A stretch of 50,935 nucleotides of DNA, taken from contig CAJTQU010000015.1 in the NCBI GenBank assembly GCA_910578665.1, positions 1 to 50,935 on the forward strand. The letters are read 5' to 3'. This DNA comes from an uncultured Muribaculaceae bacterium (GTDB taxonomy: Bacteria > Bacteroidota > Bacteroidia > Bacteroidales > Muribaculaceae). The first letter of the stretch is position 1, and each line of letters begins with the position of its first letter. The notes beneath the pieces were generated by a model, which searched no databases, was not told the DNA's origin, and saw only the letters and a program-made list of their open reading frames with translations. Below, piece after piece: positions 15,382-24,239 of the stretch. Made by a program: the position numbers and the translations under genes.

Positions 15382-16857
15382 ATGGAGAGCAATTTGCTGA
15401 TATATAATAGTCTTACACGCAGCAAAGAGTACTTCAGGCCTCTTCACGAGGGGATGGTGGGGATGTACGTATGCGGTCCTACCGTGTACGGTGACGCCCA
15501 TCTGGGCCACGCACGTCCCGCCATCACCTTCGACATATTGTACCGCTACCTGCGCCATCTGGGCTACAAGGTGCGCTATGTGCGCAACATCACCGATGTG
15601 GGCCATCTGGAACACGATGCGGACGAGGGCGAGGACAAGGTGGCTAAAAAAGCCCGTCTCGAGCAGTTAGAACCCATGGAAGTGGTACAGCACTACCTCA
15701 ACCGGTACCACCACGACATGGAAGCCCTCAACGTGCTGCCGCCATCAATAGAACCGCATGCCTCAGGCCATATCATCGAGCAGATAGAGTATGTAAAAAA
15801 AATACTTGACGCCGGATATGCGTATGAAAGCCAGGGATCGGTATATTTCGATGTCAAAAAATATGATGCCGACCATCGCTACGGCATCCTTTCCGGCCGT
15901 AACATAGAGGACCTGGAGAGCAACACGCGGACATTGGACGGACAGAGCGAGAAGCGTGACCCTCTCGACTTCGCATTGTGGAAATGCGCGTCACCCGAAC
16001 ACATCATGCACTGGCCATCCCCCTGGAGCGAAGGCTTCCCGGGATGGCATCTGGAGTGCTCGACCATGGGACAGAAATACCTCGGCGACACTTTTGACAT
16101 ACACGGAGGCGGCCTTGACCTGCTCTTCCCCCACCATGAATGCGAGATAGCGCAGAGCGTGGCAGCACAGGGACATCCGGCTGTAAAATACTGGATGCAT
16201 AACAATATGATTACCATCAACGGCAAAAAGATGGGCAAGAGCTACAATAATTTCATCAATCTGCAGGAATTCTTTGCCGGCTCGCACCCCTTGCTAGAAA
16301 AGGCTTATACGCCCATGGTAATACGTTTCTTCATCCTCCAGGCACATTACCGCAGCACGGTAGACTTCAGCAATGCGGCATTGCAAAGCGCTGAAAAGGC
16401 CCTGGCCAAGATGATAGACAGCTATTCCCGTCTGCAGTCGCTACAGGCTGCGGCACAGTCATCGACAGAACTTGCCGATTACAAGTCTTTGTGCTACGAA
16501 GCCATGAACGATGATCTCAACACGCCGCAGGTAATAGCCCATCTTTTTGACGCATGCCGTGTAATAAACTCTGCAAATTCAGGCGACACCGCCCTGTCAC
16601 AGGCTGACATAGACATGCTGAAAGAACTATTTGACACTTTCCTGGTAGAACTGCTGGGCATACGCACCGCATCATCTGCCGAAAGTGCCGACGATCTCAG
16701 GCCTTATGCCGAAGCTGTAGACCTGTTAATGGAAATACGCGCCAAAGCCAAATCAGATAAAGACTGGGCTACGTCAGACCTGATACGCGACCGCCTGTCC
16801 GCTGCCGGATTCGACGTAAAAGACACCAAGAACGGTGTGGAATGGAGTTTAAAATAG
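15382..16857 (+). CDS. cysS: Cysteinyl-tRNA synthetase
   Basis: A class I aminoacyl-tRNA synthetase charging tRNA-Cys. The 491-residue length is usual. The HIGH-type motif appears as HLGHARP (about 37-43) after CGPTVYGD, which contains a zinc-ligand Cys; further zinc ligands fall in WHLECS and HHECE. The KMSKS loop reads KMGKS (283-287), a variant I believe common in Bacteroidota. The C-terminal helical DALR-like region contains WATSDLIRDRL and FDVKDTKNG. aroQ follows after 8 bp. Confidence 0.97.
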   Translation: MESNLLIYNSLTRSKEYFRPLHEGMVGMYVCGPTVYGDAHLGHARPAITFDILYRYLRHLGYKVRYVRNITDVGHLEHDADEGEDKVAKKARLEQLEPMEVVQHYLNRYHHDMEALNVLPPSIEPHASGHIIEQIEYVKKILDAGYAYESQGSVYFDVKKYDADHRYGILSGRNIEDLESNTRTLDGQSEKRDPLDFALWKCASPEHIMHWPSPWSEGFPGWHLECSTMGQKYLGDTFDIHGGGLDLLFPHHECEIAQSVAAQGHPAVKYWMHNNMITINGKKMGKSYNNFINLQEFFAGSHPLLEKAYTPMVIRFFILQAHYRSTVDFSNAALQSAEKALAKMIDSYSRLQSLQAAAQSSTELADYKSLCYEAMNDDLNTPQVIAHLFDACRVINSANSGDTALSQADIDMLKELFDTFLVELLGIRTASSAESADDLRPYAEAVDLLMEIRAKAKSDKDWATSDLIRDRLSAAGFDVKDTKNGVEWSLK

Positions 16858-16865
16858 GGCGTCAT

Positions 16866-17309
16866 ATGAAGATCCTTATAGTAAACGGCCCTAATCTGAA
16901 CCTGCTAGGTAAACGGGAACCGCATATTTACGGTTCCCGTACCTTTCAATCATACTTCGACGAGTTGCAGGCAAAATACACCGGACATACCCTGCGGCAT
17001 GTGCAGAGTAACTGCGAAGGCGGCATAATCGATGCTCTGCACGAAGCAGCCTACGGCTCGGCAGACGAATGCCGTGCCGACGCTGTCATACTCAACGCCG
17101 GAGCATACACACACTATTCTGTAGCCATAGCCGACGCCATAGCGGCCATAGCGCCGCTCCCGGTGATCGAGGTGCACATATCCAATGTGCACGCACGAGA
17201 AGAATTCCGGCGCCATTCCGTAACAGCTCCCGTATGCCTGGGTACAATTGCAGGTTTCGGCCTTGATTCATACCGCCTCGCAATAGAGGCTCTGCTTGAC
17301 AACCAATGA
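16866..17309 (+). CDS. aroQ: 3-Dehydroquinate dehydratase, type II
   Basis: Catalyses the third step of the shikimate pathway. The 147-residue product has the type II signature NGPNLNLLGKREPHIYG (about 7-23, with the lid Arg and catalytic Tyr), QSNCEGGIID, NAGAYTHYSVAIADAI and EVHISNVHAREEFRRHS, which includes the catalytic His. The ATG before KILIVNGP was preferred over an upstream one that overlaps cysS. It shares an ATGA overlap with the next gene. Confidence 0.96.
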   Translation: MKILIVNGPNLNLLGKREPHIYGSRTFQSYFDELQAKYTGHTLRHVQSNCEGGIIDALHEAAYGSADECRADAVILNAGAYTHYSVAIADAIAAIAPLPVIEVHISNVHAREEFRRHSVTAPVCLGTIAGFGLDSYRLAIEALLDNQ

Positions 17310-17938
17310 CGCTGGATGACTACATATCCGCACACACATCGCCCGAACCGCCCGAAATAACCGAGGCAGACCGTGCCACACACCTGTATCTCTACAATCC
17401 GCGCATGTGTTCAGGCCACCTGCAGGGGCGCCTGCTCAAAATGCTGGTCAGCATGGCGCGTCCGCGACTGGTGATGGAGCTAGGCACTTTCTCCGCATAC
17501 TCGGCACTGTGCATGGCCGAAGGGTTGGCCGAAGGGAGCATGCTGCACACAATAGAGGCGAATGACGAGCTGGAAGACTTCATACGCTCCAATCTGGCAC
17601 GTTCGCCACACGGACACAAAGTGCGGCTCCACATAGGCGATGCCGCGCATCTGATAGACAAAATAGCACCGGGCGAAATGTTTGACATGGCATTTATTGA
17701 TGCGGACAAACGAAATTACCCTCTCTACTACGAAATGGTAAAACGTCGCCTGCGCAAAGGGGGCTTCATAGTGGCCGACAACACGTTGTGGGACGGCCAC
17801 GTAATAGAGACCGAGCGCCGTGACCCGGACACAGAAGGCATAATGCGTTTCAACGACATGGTAGCCGGTGATCCCGATGTGGAACAAGTCATACTGCAAT
17901 TGCGCGACGGACTGACAATAATCAGACTGATCGGCTGA
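17306..17938 (+). CDS. SAM-dependent O-methyltransferase (class I, COMT-like)
   Basis: A 210-residue catechol-type O-methyltransferase. Motif I is VMELGTFSAYSALCMAEGL (about 52-70, SAM binding), with IEANDELE for the ribose contact. The metal site is FIDADKRNY and the loop ADNTLWDG follows; the helical lid is at the N-terminus. The biological substrate is unknown for most bacterial members, which typically methylate phenolic compounds or tRNA-like substrates. It starts in an ATGA overlap with aroQ. Confidence 0.92.
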   Translation: MTLDDYISAHTSPEPPEITEADRATHLYLYNPRMCSGHLQGRLLKMLVSMARPRLVMELGTFSAYSALCMAEGLAEGSMLHTIEANDELEDFIRSNLARSPHGHKVRLHIGDAAHLIDKIAPGEMFDMAFIDADKRNYPLYYEMVKRRLRKGGFIVADNTLWDGHVIETERRDPDTEGIMRFNDMVAGDPDVEQVILQLRDGLTIIRLIG

Positions 17939-17994
17939 ATAAACCGAAACGTCCGGAGAAACGTTATAGAGACAAGCAATATAAAACATCAATT

Positions 17995-18366
17995 ATGGAA
18001 GGAAAAAGACAAGCCAAAATATCGCGCATGCTCCAGAAAGAGCTTAGCGAAATATTCCGCCGCCAGACTGCGGCCATGGGCGGCGTAATGGTCAGTGTAA
18101 GCTCTGTCAAGGTGTCTCCCGACCTTGGAATAGCCAAAGCATACCTGAGTATCTTCCCCTCTGAGCGAGCCGAAGAGATTCTGTCAAACATAAAGGCGCA
18201 GAGCAAAACAGTGCGTTACGAACTGGCCGGCCGCGTAAAAGAGATTTTACGCAAATGCCCCGACCTGCAATTCTATCTCGACGACTCGCTTGACTACATA
18301 GAAAATATCGACCGCCTGCTGGCATCCGATCCGCATCTGCACGATGACCGGCCGGAATCTGAATAA
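17995..18366 (+). CDS. rbfA: Ribosome-binding factor A
   Basis: A cytoplasmic 30S maturation factor that assists processing and folding of the 16S rRNA 5' region. The 123-residue product fits the family: N-terminal helix MLQKELSEIFRR, the KH-type core VSVSSVKVSPDLGIAKAYLSIFP, the middle LAGRVKEILRKCPDLQFYLDDSLDY, and the end IENIDRLL. It lies 56 bp after the methyltransferase gene and overlaps the downstream permease gene. Confidence 0.95.
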   Translation: MEGKRQAKISRMLQKELSEIFRRQTAAMGGVMVSVSSVKVSPDLGIAKAYLSIFPSERAEEILSNIKAQSKTVRYELAGRVKEILRKCPDLQFYLDDSLDYIENIDRLLASDPHLHDDRPESE

Positions 18367-19798
18367 ACACCATACAACCATAGGTAATTTGCTAGCGGCG
18401 AAGATGGCTCTGCGCTACCTCTTCTCTCGCAAATCACATAGCGCGGTAGGCATAATCGCCATAGTGAGCGTGTGCGGCATAGCCGTAGCCACTATGGCGA
18501 TAGTATGCGTATTGTCCGTATTCAACGGGTTTCACTCTGTAATCAGCGAACGCGATTCCCGTATCACTCCCGACGTGGCGATAACCCCGGCGCACGGGGC
18601 ATACATACCGCAGGCCGACTCCCTGGCCGGGCGCATCGCGACATTAAAAGGCGTGGCATGCGCCACACCGGTGGTGAGCGACAACGCAGTAGCGTATCAT
18701 GACGGACGCCAGACACCTGTGACACTGACAGGTGTAAAGCCTGAAGAATATCGAGAAATAATCCAGATAGACTCGTTGCTATACCCTGGCACACGATACA
18801 ATCTGTCGTATTACGACACACCGCCACCATCCGAAGAAACCGAACTACAGGCCGCCGAAGTCGCACAAATCGAGACTACGGCCGCAGCCGAGTTTGACGA
18901 AGCCGCGCTGTTTGCCGATATTCCGGCAGACAGCGGCAATATGGCCGAAACGGCACCCACGGCACCACACGCCCTGCTAAGCATCGGAATCGCGTCCCGT
19001 CTCGGGGTCGATGCCGGCGACATATCCCAGAACATATTTAACGGAAAAGAAACTGTAGGAGAAGGTGTAATCATCTTTATACCCAGGCGCACAGCCACGC
19101 TTAACACCATCAACCCCACCTCGAGTTTCATGGCAGATTCTCTGGCCATAAGCGGTGTATATGCCTCCGACCAGTCAGAATTCGACAGCGAAACGGTCAT
19201 CGTAGACATCGAGCTGGCACGACGCCTGCTAGAATATGATCACGAGGCAACTGCCATATATGTAGCGGCGTCAAAAAACACTGATCCGGCCCGGCTGGCT
19301 GAAGAAATATCCGGTGTCATCGGGGAAGATTACGTGGTAAAAGACCGCATGGAACAACAGACTCTGAATTTCCGGATGATTTCTATAGAGAAATGGGTCA
19401 CGTTCTTCATACTCTCATTCATACTTCTTATAGCCTCGTTCAACATAATCAGCACACTGTCGATGCTTATTGTTGAAAAGAAACATAACATTCTCACACT
19501 GACGCGCATCGGAGCCTCGCGCCGCCTAATAGGACGTATTTTCTGGTGGGAAAGCATCATGGTATGCACTATGGGCACACTGTCCGGCATAATGCTCGGA
19601 TCTATCTTATGCCTGTTGCAACAGCACTACGGTTTCATCGGCATGTCAGGCAGCGAAGCCACCCTTATAGTCCAAAGCTATCCAGTCAGGCTGCAATGGT
19701 CTGATATACTGCTAGTCATAATACCTTCATTGGGTGTGGCAATGCTCACAGCGTCTATTTCGGCAAAATTTTCCCAACGTTTTACAGCCAAAAGGTGA
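18344..19798 (+). CDS. LolC/LolE-type lipoprotein-releasing permease
   Basis: The 484-residue permease subunit of the Lol ABC system, which detaches outer-membrane lipoproteins from the inner membrane. The pattern is one N-terminal helix (about 33-58, VGIIAIVSVCGIAVATMAIV), a large periplasmic domain, and three C-terminal helices in an FtsX domain (about 345-375, 405-430 and 450-475). The periplasmic part includes an acidic low-complexity stretch (about 160-205, rich in Glu and Ala). The start that overlaps rbfA by 23 bp keeps residues before ALRYLFSRKSH; an ATG at 18404 is also possible. The matching ATPase, LolD-like, is encoded separately at 23526-24188. Confidence 0.88.
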   Translation: MTGRNLNKHHTTIGNLLAAKMALRYLFSRKSHSAVGIIAIVSVCGIAVATMAIVCVLSVFNGFHSVISERDSRITPDVAITPAHGAYIPQADSLAGRIATLKGVACATPVVSDNAVAYHDGRQTPVTLTGVKPEEYREIIQIDSLLYPGTRYNLSYYDTPPPSEETELQAAEVAQIETTAAAEFDEAALFADIPADSGNMAETAPTAPHALLSIGIASRLGVDAGDISQNIFNGKETVGEGVIIFIPRRTATLNTINPTSSFMADSLAISGVYASDQSEFDSETVIVDIELARRLLEYDHEATAIYVAASKNTDPARLAEEISGVIGEDYVVKDRMEQQTLNFRMISIEKWVTFFILSFILLIASFNIISTLSMLIVEKKHNILTLTRIGASRRLIGRIFWWESIMVCTMGTLSGIMLGSILCLLQQHYGFIGMSGSEATLIVQSYPVRLQWSDILLVIIPSLGVAMLTASISAKFSQRFTAKR

Positions 19799-19866
19799 AC
19801 AATTTCCGTACATACGCGTTTTACAATAGAAAAATCAGATTAATCAATTATAAAAAACAGATTATA

Positions 19867-20262
19867 ATGAAGAAGATTATTCTTTCTATGGCCGCAATAA
19901 GTGCAATTGCACTCGTATCATGTTCAAAATCAACGGCCAACAGTGACACTGCAATCGAAGAAGCCCAGATCGTGGAAGAGACACTGATCGTAAGTGACAC
20001 TGTGCAGAACGCGGCTAACGCTGTAGCCAACGAGGCCGGCCAGAAAGCCGAAGAAGCGACCGATAAGACCAAAGAAGCAGCTAACGAGGCTGTAAACGAA
20101 GGTAAAGAAGCTCTCAACAATGCCAAGAAAGCTGGCGCAGACGCTGTAGACGCAGCTAAAGAAAAGGCTGAACAGGGCAAGGAAGCTGCTAAAAAAGCTG
20201 TAGACAATGGCAAAAAGGCAGTTGCCAACGAGCTGAACAAGGCCGCCGAAAAGTTGAAATAA
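19867..20262 (+). CDS. Ala/Lys/Glu-rich helical lipoprotein
   Basis: A 131-residue predicted lipoprotein. The signal peptide ends in the lipobox LVSC (lipidated Cys near residue 19), followed by a short acidic region. The C-terminal two thirds (about 50-131) is almost all Ala, Lys, Glu, Asp, Gly and Asn with an irregular 11-residue rhythm (KAANEAVNEGKEA, KAGADAVDAAKEKAEQ, GKEAAKKAVDNGKKA). This resembles LEA-like or apolipoprotein-like amphipathic helices. The function is unknown; envelope spacing, stress protection or membrane-surface binding are possible. It follows the Lol permease gene by 68 bp and precedes a strong terminator. Confidence 0.83.
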   Translation: MKKIILSMAAISAIALVSCSKSTANSDTAIEEAQIVEETLIVSDTVQNAANAVANEAGQKAEEATDKTKEAANEAVNEGKEALNNAKKAGADAVDAAKEKAEQGKEAAKKAVDNGKKAVANELNKAAEKLK

Positions 20263-20290
20263 TCCGTACGGGTAATTTATCCGACAGTCC

Positions 20291-20337
20291 AAAACAATAT
20301 GGGCGCGAAAGCTAGTCTTTCGCGCCCATATTGTTTT
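20291..20337. terminator. Long perfect hairpin terminator
   Basis: A 21-bp perfect stem (20291-20311 with 20317-20337) encloses a 5-nt loop. The rightward arm ends in ttgtttt, and the leftward strand likewise reads into a T-rich end. It follows the helical lipoprotein gene by 28 bp. Confidence 0.85.
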
Positions 20338-20360
20338 GCTTTATACTATAATAAAAGATT

Positions 20361-20389
20361 AGGGAACCACGAAATAGCGTGGTTCCCCT
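20361..20389 (-). terminator. Terminator of the TPR protein gene
   Basis: A 10-bp stem (20362-20371 with 20378-20387) has a 6-nt loop and a bulged base at the outer end. Read leftward it is followed by taatctttt. It lies 27 bp past the TPR gene stop codon. Confidence 0.7.
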
Positions 20390-20415
20390 AATTTTATACC
20401 GTAATTCCTAAATCA

Positions 20416-21144
20416 TTACTTACCCAGACGGGCTTCCTCCCTAGCTATGAAGGCATCAATATTCACGCCTGTAGCAGCCATCTGGGCTGTCTGCTGGGCA
20501 TATTCGCCTTTTATCTGCTCATAAACAGCCAGCGCGTCTGCATACTTTTTCTGCTCGTCAAGCACCGTGGCCTTTTTCAGCAAAGCGCGTACCGCTATTT
20601 CGGGCGTATCTTTTGCGATAGACACGGCACCGTCGAGTGCAGCCAACGCATCAGCATACTTCTTAGTATTCACATAACAGTCTGCCAGCAGTATTTCAGC
20701 GTTGGCTTTCATCACAGGCTCTGAAATATCAACCTTTCTGAGACAGCTTATTGCCTCGTTATATTTCTTCTCTCCGTAGTAACGGGCAGCCAAATCAAGG
20801 TTGGCAAGCGTGCCGCCCACCCCGTTGTCGGCCTTGGCCAGTGCCTGGAGATCTTTCATTGCCATAGCGTTAAACACCGAATCCTGAAGTACCGGATCCG
20901 CCTTTTGCGCCGCGGCGGCAGCCTTGGCCTCGATACCGCTATACTTTTTAGCCGATTCGGCCTTAGAGCGCTCGTTGAAGAACATAAATCCGAAAACCGC
21001 GATAACCACCACCACTACGGCAGCGATAACCATGCCTATTTTCTTCTTGTTTTTTTCCATCTTAGAACCAAGCGAAGTCAGCGACTCGTTCATCTGCTCA
21101 ATGCCGTTCAGTTCTTCAGCCTGCTTATTATTATTAGCTGCCAT
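20416..21144 (-). CDS. Membrane-anchored TPR protein
   Basis: A 242-residue protein with a cytoplasmic N-terminus, one helix (about 36-56, GMVIAAVVVVVIAVFGFMFF) and an Ala-rich periplasmic region carrying TPR-like repeats (about 105-215). Repeat cores include LAARYYGEKKYNEAISCLRK, LADCYVNTKKYADALAALDG and ATVLDEQKKYADALAVYEQI. The layout resembles YfgM, an ancillary SecYEG/PpiD protein, but this is similarity of design only. It diverges from rpoN. Confidence 0.87.
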   Translation of the reverse strand: MAANNNKQAEELNGIEQMNESLTSLGSKMEKNKKKIGMVIAAVVVVVIAVFGFMFFNERSKAESAKKYSGIEAKAAAAAQKADPVLQDSVFNAMAMKDLQALAKADNGVGGTLANLDLAARYYGEKKYNEAISCLRKVDISEPVMKANAEILLADCYVNTKKYADALAALDGAVSIAKDTPEIAVRALLKKATVLDEQKKYADALAVYEQIKGEYAQQTAQMAATGVNIDAFIAREEARLGK

Positions 21145-21176
21145 AAGTTATCTTAAATATTTGAGTTTTCAAGATG

Positions 21177-21184
21177 CAAAATTA
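21177..21184 (-). promoter_or_regulatory. -7 box of the TPR protein gene
   Basis: TAatTTTG on the minus strand, about 33 bp before the ATG. There is no clear -33 at 19-20 nt. Confidence 0.4.
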
Positions 21185-21249
21185 ATAGAAAAATTGTGCC
21201 TGCAGAAATTTTTCAACAAATATTTTAGCGTACAGAGGGAAAAAAGTAG

Positions 21250-21257
21250 TATCTTCG
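21250..21257 (+). promoter_or_regulatory. -7 box of rpoN
   Basis: TAtcTTCG, a one-mismatch -7 element, lies 29 bp before the rpoN ATG. No -33 is evident. Confidence 0.35.
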
Positions 21258-21286
21258 CGTAAAATTTCACAGTCCGCATACACTCT

Positions 21287-22795
21287 ATGGCCACCAATTC
21301 CCCATTCAACAACGGTGGTGGCGCCTACCGCGACGGCGCATCACTCGGCATGCAGCAACACTCGGCTCTGCAACAGCAGCAACGACTGTCGCCCATGCAG
21401 GTGCGCTTTGTGCGCATCCTGGAGATGAACCAGCAGGAAACCGAGTCGGCCGTAGAACGCGAACTTGATGACAACCCTGCACTGGAGCGCATAGAAGAGC
21501 CGGCGCAACAGCTCAGCGATGAAAACGGCACTCCATACTCCGAAACTGCCGAACAGATGCAGCGTGCCGACTACGCGTCAGCCGACGATATCCCGTTCTA
21601 CCGGTTGTCCGCAGCATCGGGACGTGAAGAAACAGTCTCTCCACTGCTCAACGCAGCCGATGACTCCGCCAGCCTATACGACTACCTCGAGCACCAGCTG
21701 AACGAACGCGACATGAGCGATTCCGACCGCCAGGTGGCGCTCTACGTTATAGGCAATATAGACCGCAACGGTTATCTGCAACGCACACCGCAGGCCATGA
21801 CCGACGACCTGGCTTTCGGTCCCGGCATAGAAGTGCCGCCCGAACAGATGCAGCGAGTTATGGACATTGTGCATTCTCTCGATCCGGCAGGAACCGGGGC
21901 CGTATCTCTACAGGATTCCCTGCTGCTCCAGCTGCGCCGCCTGCCCTCAGACACCGATACTGACGACGCCATACGCATCATCAGCGAATGCTTCGATGCA
22001 TTCACGATGAAACATACCCACCGCATAATCTCAAAACTGCGGCTTTCAGAACAACGTGTGGCAAAAGCCATAGCCCTGATACTCTCGCTGAATCCGAAAC
22101 CGGGCAGCGTGATAGGCACCGGCCACGGCGACATTGCCCAGCCCATAGTGCCCGACTTCGTTATCGAAGTCTCGCCCGAAAGCGAAATAACCGTCTCGCT
22201 CCCAGGGCGCATACCGTCGCTCGGCATCGAAGCCGGATTTGAAAGCGCCGTCAGACAGATGCAGCACGATGCCAGGTTGCGCCGCAGCCGCGAAGCAGAA
22301 TTCATCACCGCGCGCTACAACGACGCACGTGACTTTATCGAAATTATGCGATTAAGGCAGGAAACTTTATTTTCCGTTATGACAGCCATAACCAACCGCC
22401 AGAAAGACTATATCCTGACAGGCGACGAACACACCCTGCGGCCTCTCGGGCTAAAAGACATAGCGGCAGACACCGGATTTGACATTAGTACAGTGTCGCG
22501 CGCCACAGCCGGCAAATACGCGGCCCTGCCCTACGGCGTCAAACCGCTCCGCTTCTTTTTCAGCGAAAGTTATTCAGCAGGCGACGGCGGCGAGGCGGTT
22601 TCGGCACGGGCCATACAGGCTGCTCTGCGGTCTCTCGTAGAAGCAGAAGACAAAAAACATCCGCTCAGCGATGACAGACTGTGCGCGCTACTCACCGACA
22701 AAGGATATGAAGTAAGCCGCCGCACAGTGGCAAAATACCGCGACAGGCTCGGTATACCCGTGGCACGTCTGCGAAAAAACCTCGGCACACTATGA
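21287..22795 (+). CDS. rpoN: RNA polymerase sigma-54 factor
   Basis: The sigma factor for -24/-12 promoters that need bacterial enhancer-binding activators. The 502-residue protein has a Gln-rich region I (about 22-65, LSPMQVRFVRILEMNQQE), an acidic linker, the core-binding domain (about 115-300), the DNA-binding helix-turn-helix near LGLKDIAADTGFDISTVSRA, and the RpoN box SRRTVAKYRD (477-486) near the C-terminus. It is followed by tcdA with an ATGA overlap. No activator gene is in the window. Confidence 0.96.
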   Translation: MATNSPFNNGGGAYRDGASLGMQQHSALQQQQRLSPMQVRFVRILEMNQQETESAVERELDDNPALERIEEPAQQLSDENGTPYSETAEQMQRADYASADDIPFYRLSAASGREETVSPLLNAADDSASLYDYLEHQLNERDMSDSDRQVALYVIGNIDRNGYLQRTPQAMTDDLAFGPGIEVPPEQMQRVMDIVHSLDPAGTGAVSLQDSLLLQLRRLPSDTDTDDAIRIISECFDAFTMKHTHRIISKLRLSEQRVAKAIALILSLNPKPGSVIGTGHGDIAQPIVPDFVIEVSPESEITVSLPGRIPSLGIEAGFESAVRQMQHDARLRRSREAEFITARYNDARDFIEIMRLRQETLFSVMTAITNRQKDYILTGDEHTLRPLGLKDIAADTGFDISTVSRATAGKYAALPYGVKPLRFFFSESYSAGDGGEAVSARAIQAALRSLVEAEDKKHPLSDDRLCALLTDKGYEVSRRTVAKYRDRLGIPVARLRKNLGTL

Positions 22796-23529
22796 ACACT
22801 ACAGACAAGACAGACCGCTGGGACGCGCGCACACGGCTGCTGATCGGCGACGAAGGATGCGAACGCCTGAGCCGCGCCTCGGTACTGATAGCCGGCATAG
22901 GGGGCGTAGGCGGATATGTAGCGGAAACACTCGCACGCAGCGGCATCGGCGAGCTCACACTCGTAGACGCCGATACCGTGTCGGCATCCAATATCAACAG
23001 GCAGATAATCGCGCTGCGCACCACTCTGGGGACACCCAAGACAGACCTGTTCGCACAGCGTATAGCCGACATAAATCCAGAATGCCGTCTACGGCTCGTG
23101 CCCAGATTCCTCACACCGGAAGACGCCGGCCCGTTACTGGAATCAGCCCATTTCAGCTTCGTAGCAGACTGCATAGACACCGTGGCATCAAAAGTAGAGC
23201 TGCTGGCACAGGCATCGCGCATGCGCATCCCGGTAATTTCATCGATGGGGGCCGGAGGACGCATCGACCCGACACGCATCATGTATGCCGACCTATGGGA
23301 GACCCGGCAGGACGGTCTGGCACGCGCCGTGCGCGACTCATTCAAACGCCGAGGCTATCGCCCGTCCATACCCGTGGTCTATAGTGACGAGGCCCCGCGT
23401 CCCTCCGCGCTGGTCATGGAATCATCCCTGCCCGGCAAGCGCTCCTCATTCGGCACGCTGGCTACCATTCCGGCCATTTTCGGACTATATATATCATCAT
23501 ACATCATTCGCAAAATCACCAGACAATGA
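22792..23529 (+). CDS. tcdA: tRNA threonylcarbamoyladenosine dehydratase
   Basis: A ThiF/E1-like enzyme that cyclises t6A at position 37 of ANN-decoding tRNAs to ct6A using ATP. The 245-residue product carries the ATP-binding loop AGIGGVGGYVAETLARSGIG (about 34-53), the conserved DADTVSASNINRQ (about 59-71), DCIDTVASK and SSMGAGGRIDP. An Arg-rich C-terminal part with YSDEAPR fits the YgdL/CsdL branch. It shares an ATGA overlap with rpoN and with the next gene. The N-terminal RWDARTRLLIGDEG is typical of the branch. Confidence 0.92.
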   Translation: MNTTDKTDRWDARTRLLIGDEGCERLSRASVLIAGIGGVGGYVAETLARSGIGELTLVDADTVSASNINRQIIALRTTLGTPKTDLFAQRIADINPECRLRLVPRFLTPEDAGPLLESAHFSFVADCIDTVASKVELLAQASRMRIPVISSMGAGGRIDPTRIMYADLWETRQDGLARAVRDSFKRRGYRPSIPVVYSDEAPRPSALVMESSLPGKRSSFGTLATIPAIFGLYISSYIIRKITRQ

Positions 23530-24188
23530 CCACCATACGGCTTGAAGACATACACAAATCATACGGACGGCTCGAAGTGCTGCGCGGTATTTCTCTCGAA
23601 ATACGGTCGGGACAGATCACCTCGATAGTCGGACCGAGCGGCGCCGGAAAAACCACCCTGCTACAGATCATGGGCACTCTTGACAATCCTGACAGCGGAC
23701 GCGTACTGTATGACGACCTGGATGTCACCATACTGTCAGACAAACGCCTGTCGGCATTCCGCAACAGACACATAGGATTTGTCTTCCAATTCCACCAGCT
23801 GCTGCCGGAATTCACAGCCCTGGAGAATGTGATGCTGCCGGCCCTGATCGGCGGTAGCAGACGCGCAGAAGCCGAGACACGCGCCGCCATGCTGCTCGAC
23901 AGCCTGGGTGTGTCCGAACGCGCGCACCACAAGCCTGCAGCGCTGTCGGGAGGAGAAAAACAGCGTGTGGCAGTGGCACGCGCACTAGTGAACAATCCCG
24001 ACATAGTATTCGCTGACGAACCTACCGGAAGTCTCGACTCGCGTAACCGGGACGAGATGCAGCAACTCTTCCTGGACCTGCGCCAGCGCTTCGGCCAAGG
24101 CTTCGTAATAGTCACCCACGACCCCGAACTGGCATCTGCCGGCGAACGCATCATACACATGCGCGACGGCCTGGCAGACAACACGTAG
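23526..24188 (+). CDS. lolD: LolD-type lipoprotein-releasing ABC ATPase
   Basis: The cytoplasmic ATPase of a MacB/LolD-type transporter. The 220-residue product has Walker A GPSGAGKTTLL (about 37-47), the Q-loop at FVFQFHQLLPEFTALENVMLP (about 82-102), the signature LSGGEKQRVAVARAL (about 139-153), Walker B DIVFADEPTGSLD (about 158-170) and the switch His in VTHD. The FQFHQLLPEFTALENV segment fits LolD closely. The partner permease is probably the gene at 18344-19798, 3.7 kb away. It overlaps tcdA by 4 bp. Confidence 0.93.
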   Translation: MTTIRLEDIHKSYGRLEVLRGISLEIRSGQITSIVGPSGAGKTTLLQIMGTLDNPDSGRVLYDDLDVTILSDKRLSAFRNRHIGFVFQFHQLLPEFTALENVMLPALIGGSRRAEAETRAAMLLDSLGVSERAHHKPAALSGGEKQRVAVARALVNNPDIVFADEPTGSLDSRNRDEMQQLFLDLRQRFGQGFVIVTHDPELASAGERIIHMRDGLADNT

Positions 24189-24239
24189 CCATCTGCCAGA
24201 CCGGTCTCTGGTTTAAAAGCCTTACGGCCAATGCTGTCT

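Noticed and set aside
16228..16242. KMGKS instead of KMSKS in cysteinyl-tRNA synthetase as a defect.
   Set aside because: I believe the variant is common in Bacteroidota CysS and the lysines are retained, so it is unlikely to be a loss of function.
20041..20262. Short-period nucleotide repeats suggesting a tandem repeat array.
   Set aside because: The repeats follow from Ala/Lys/Glu codons of the lipoprotein; unit length is irregular at the DNA level.
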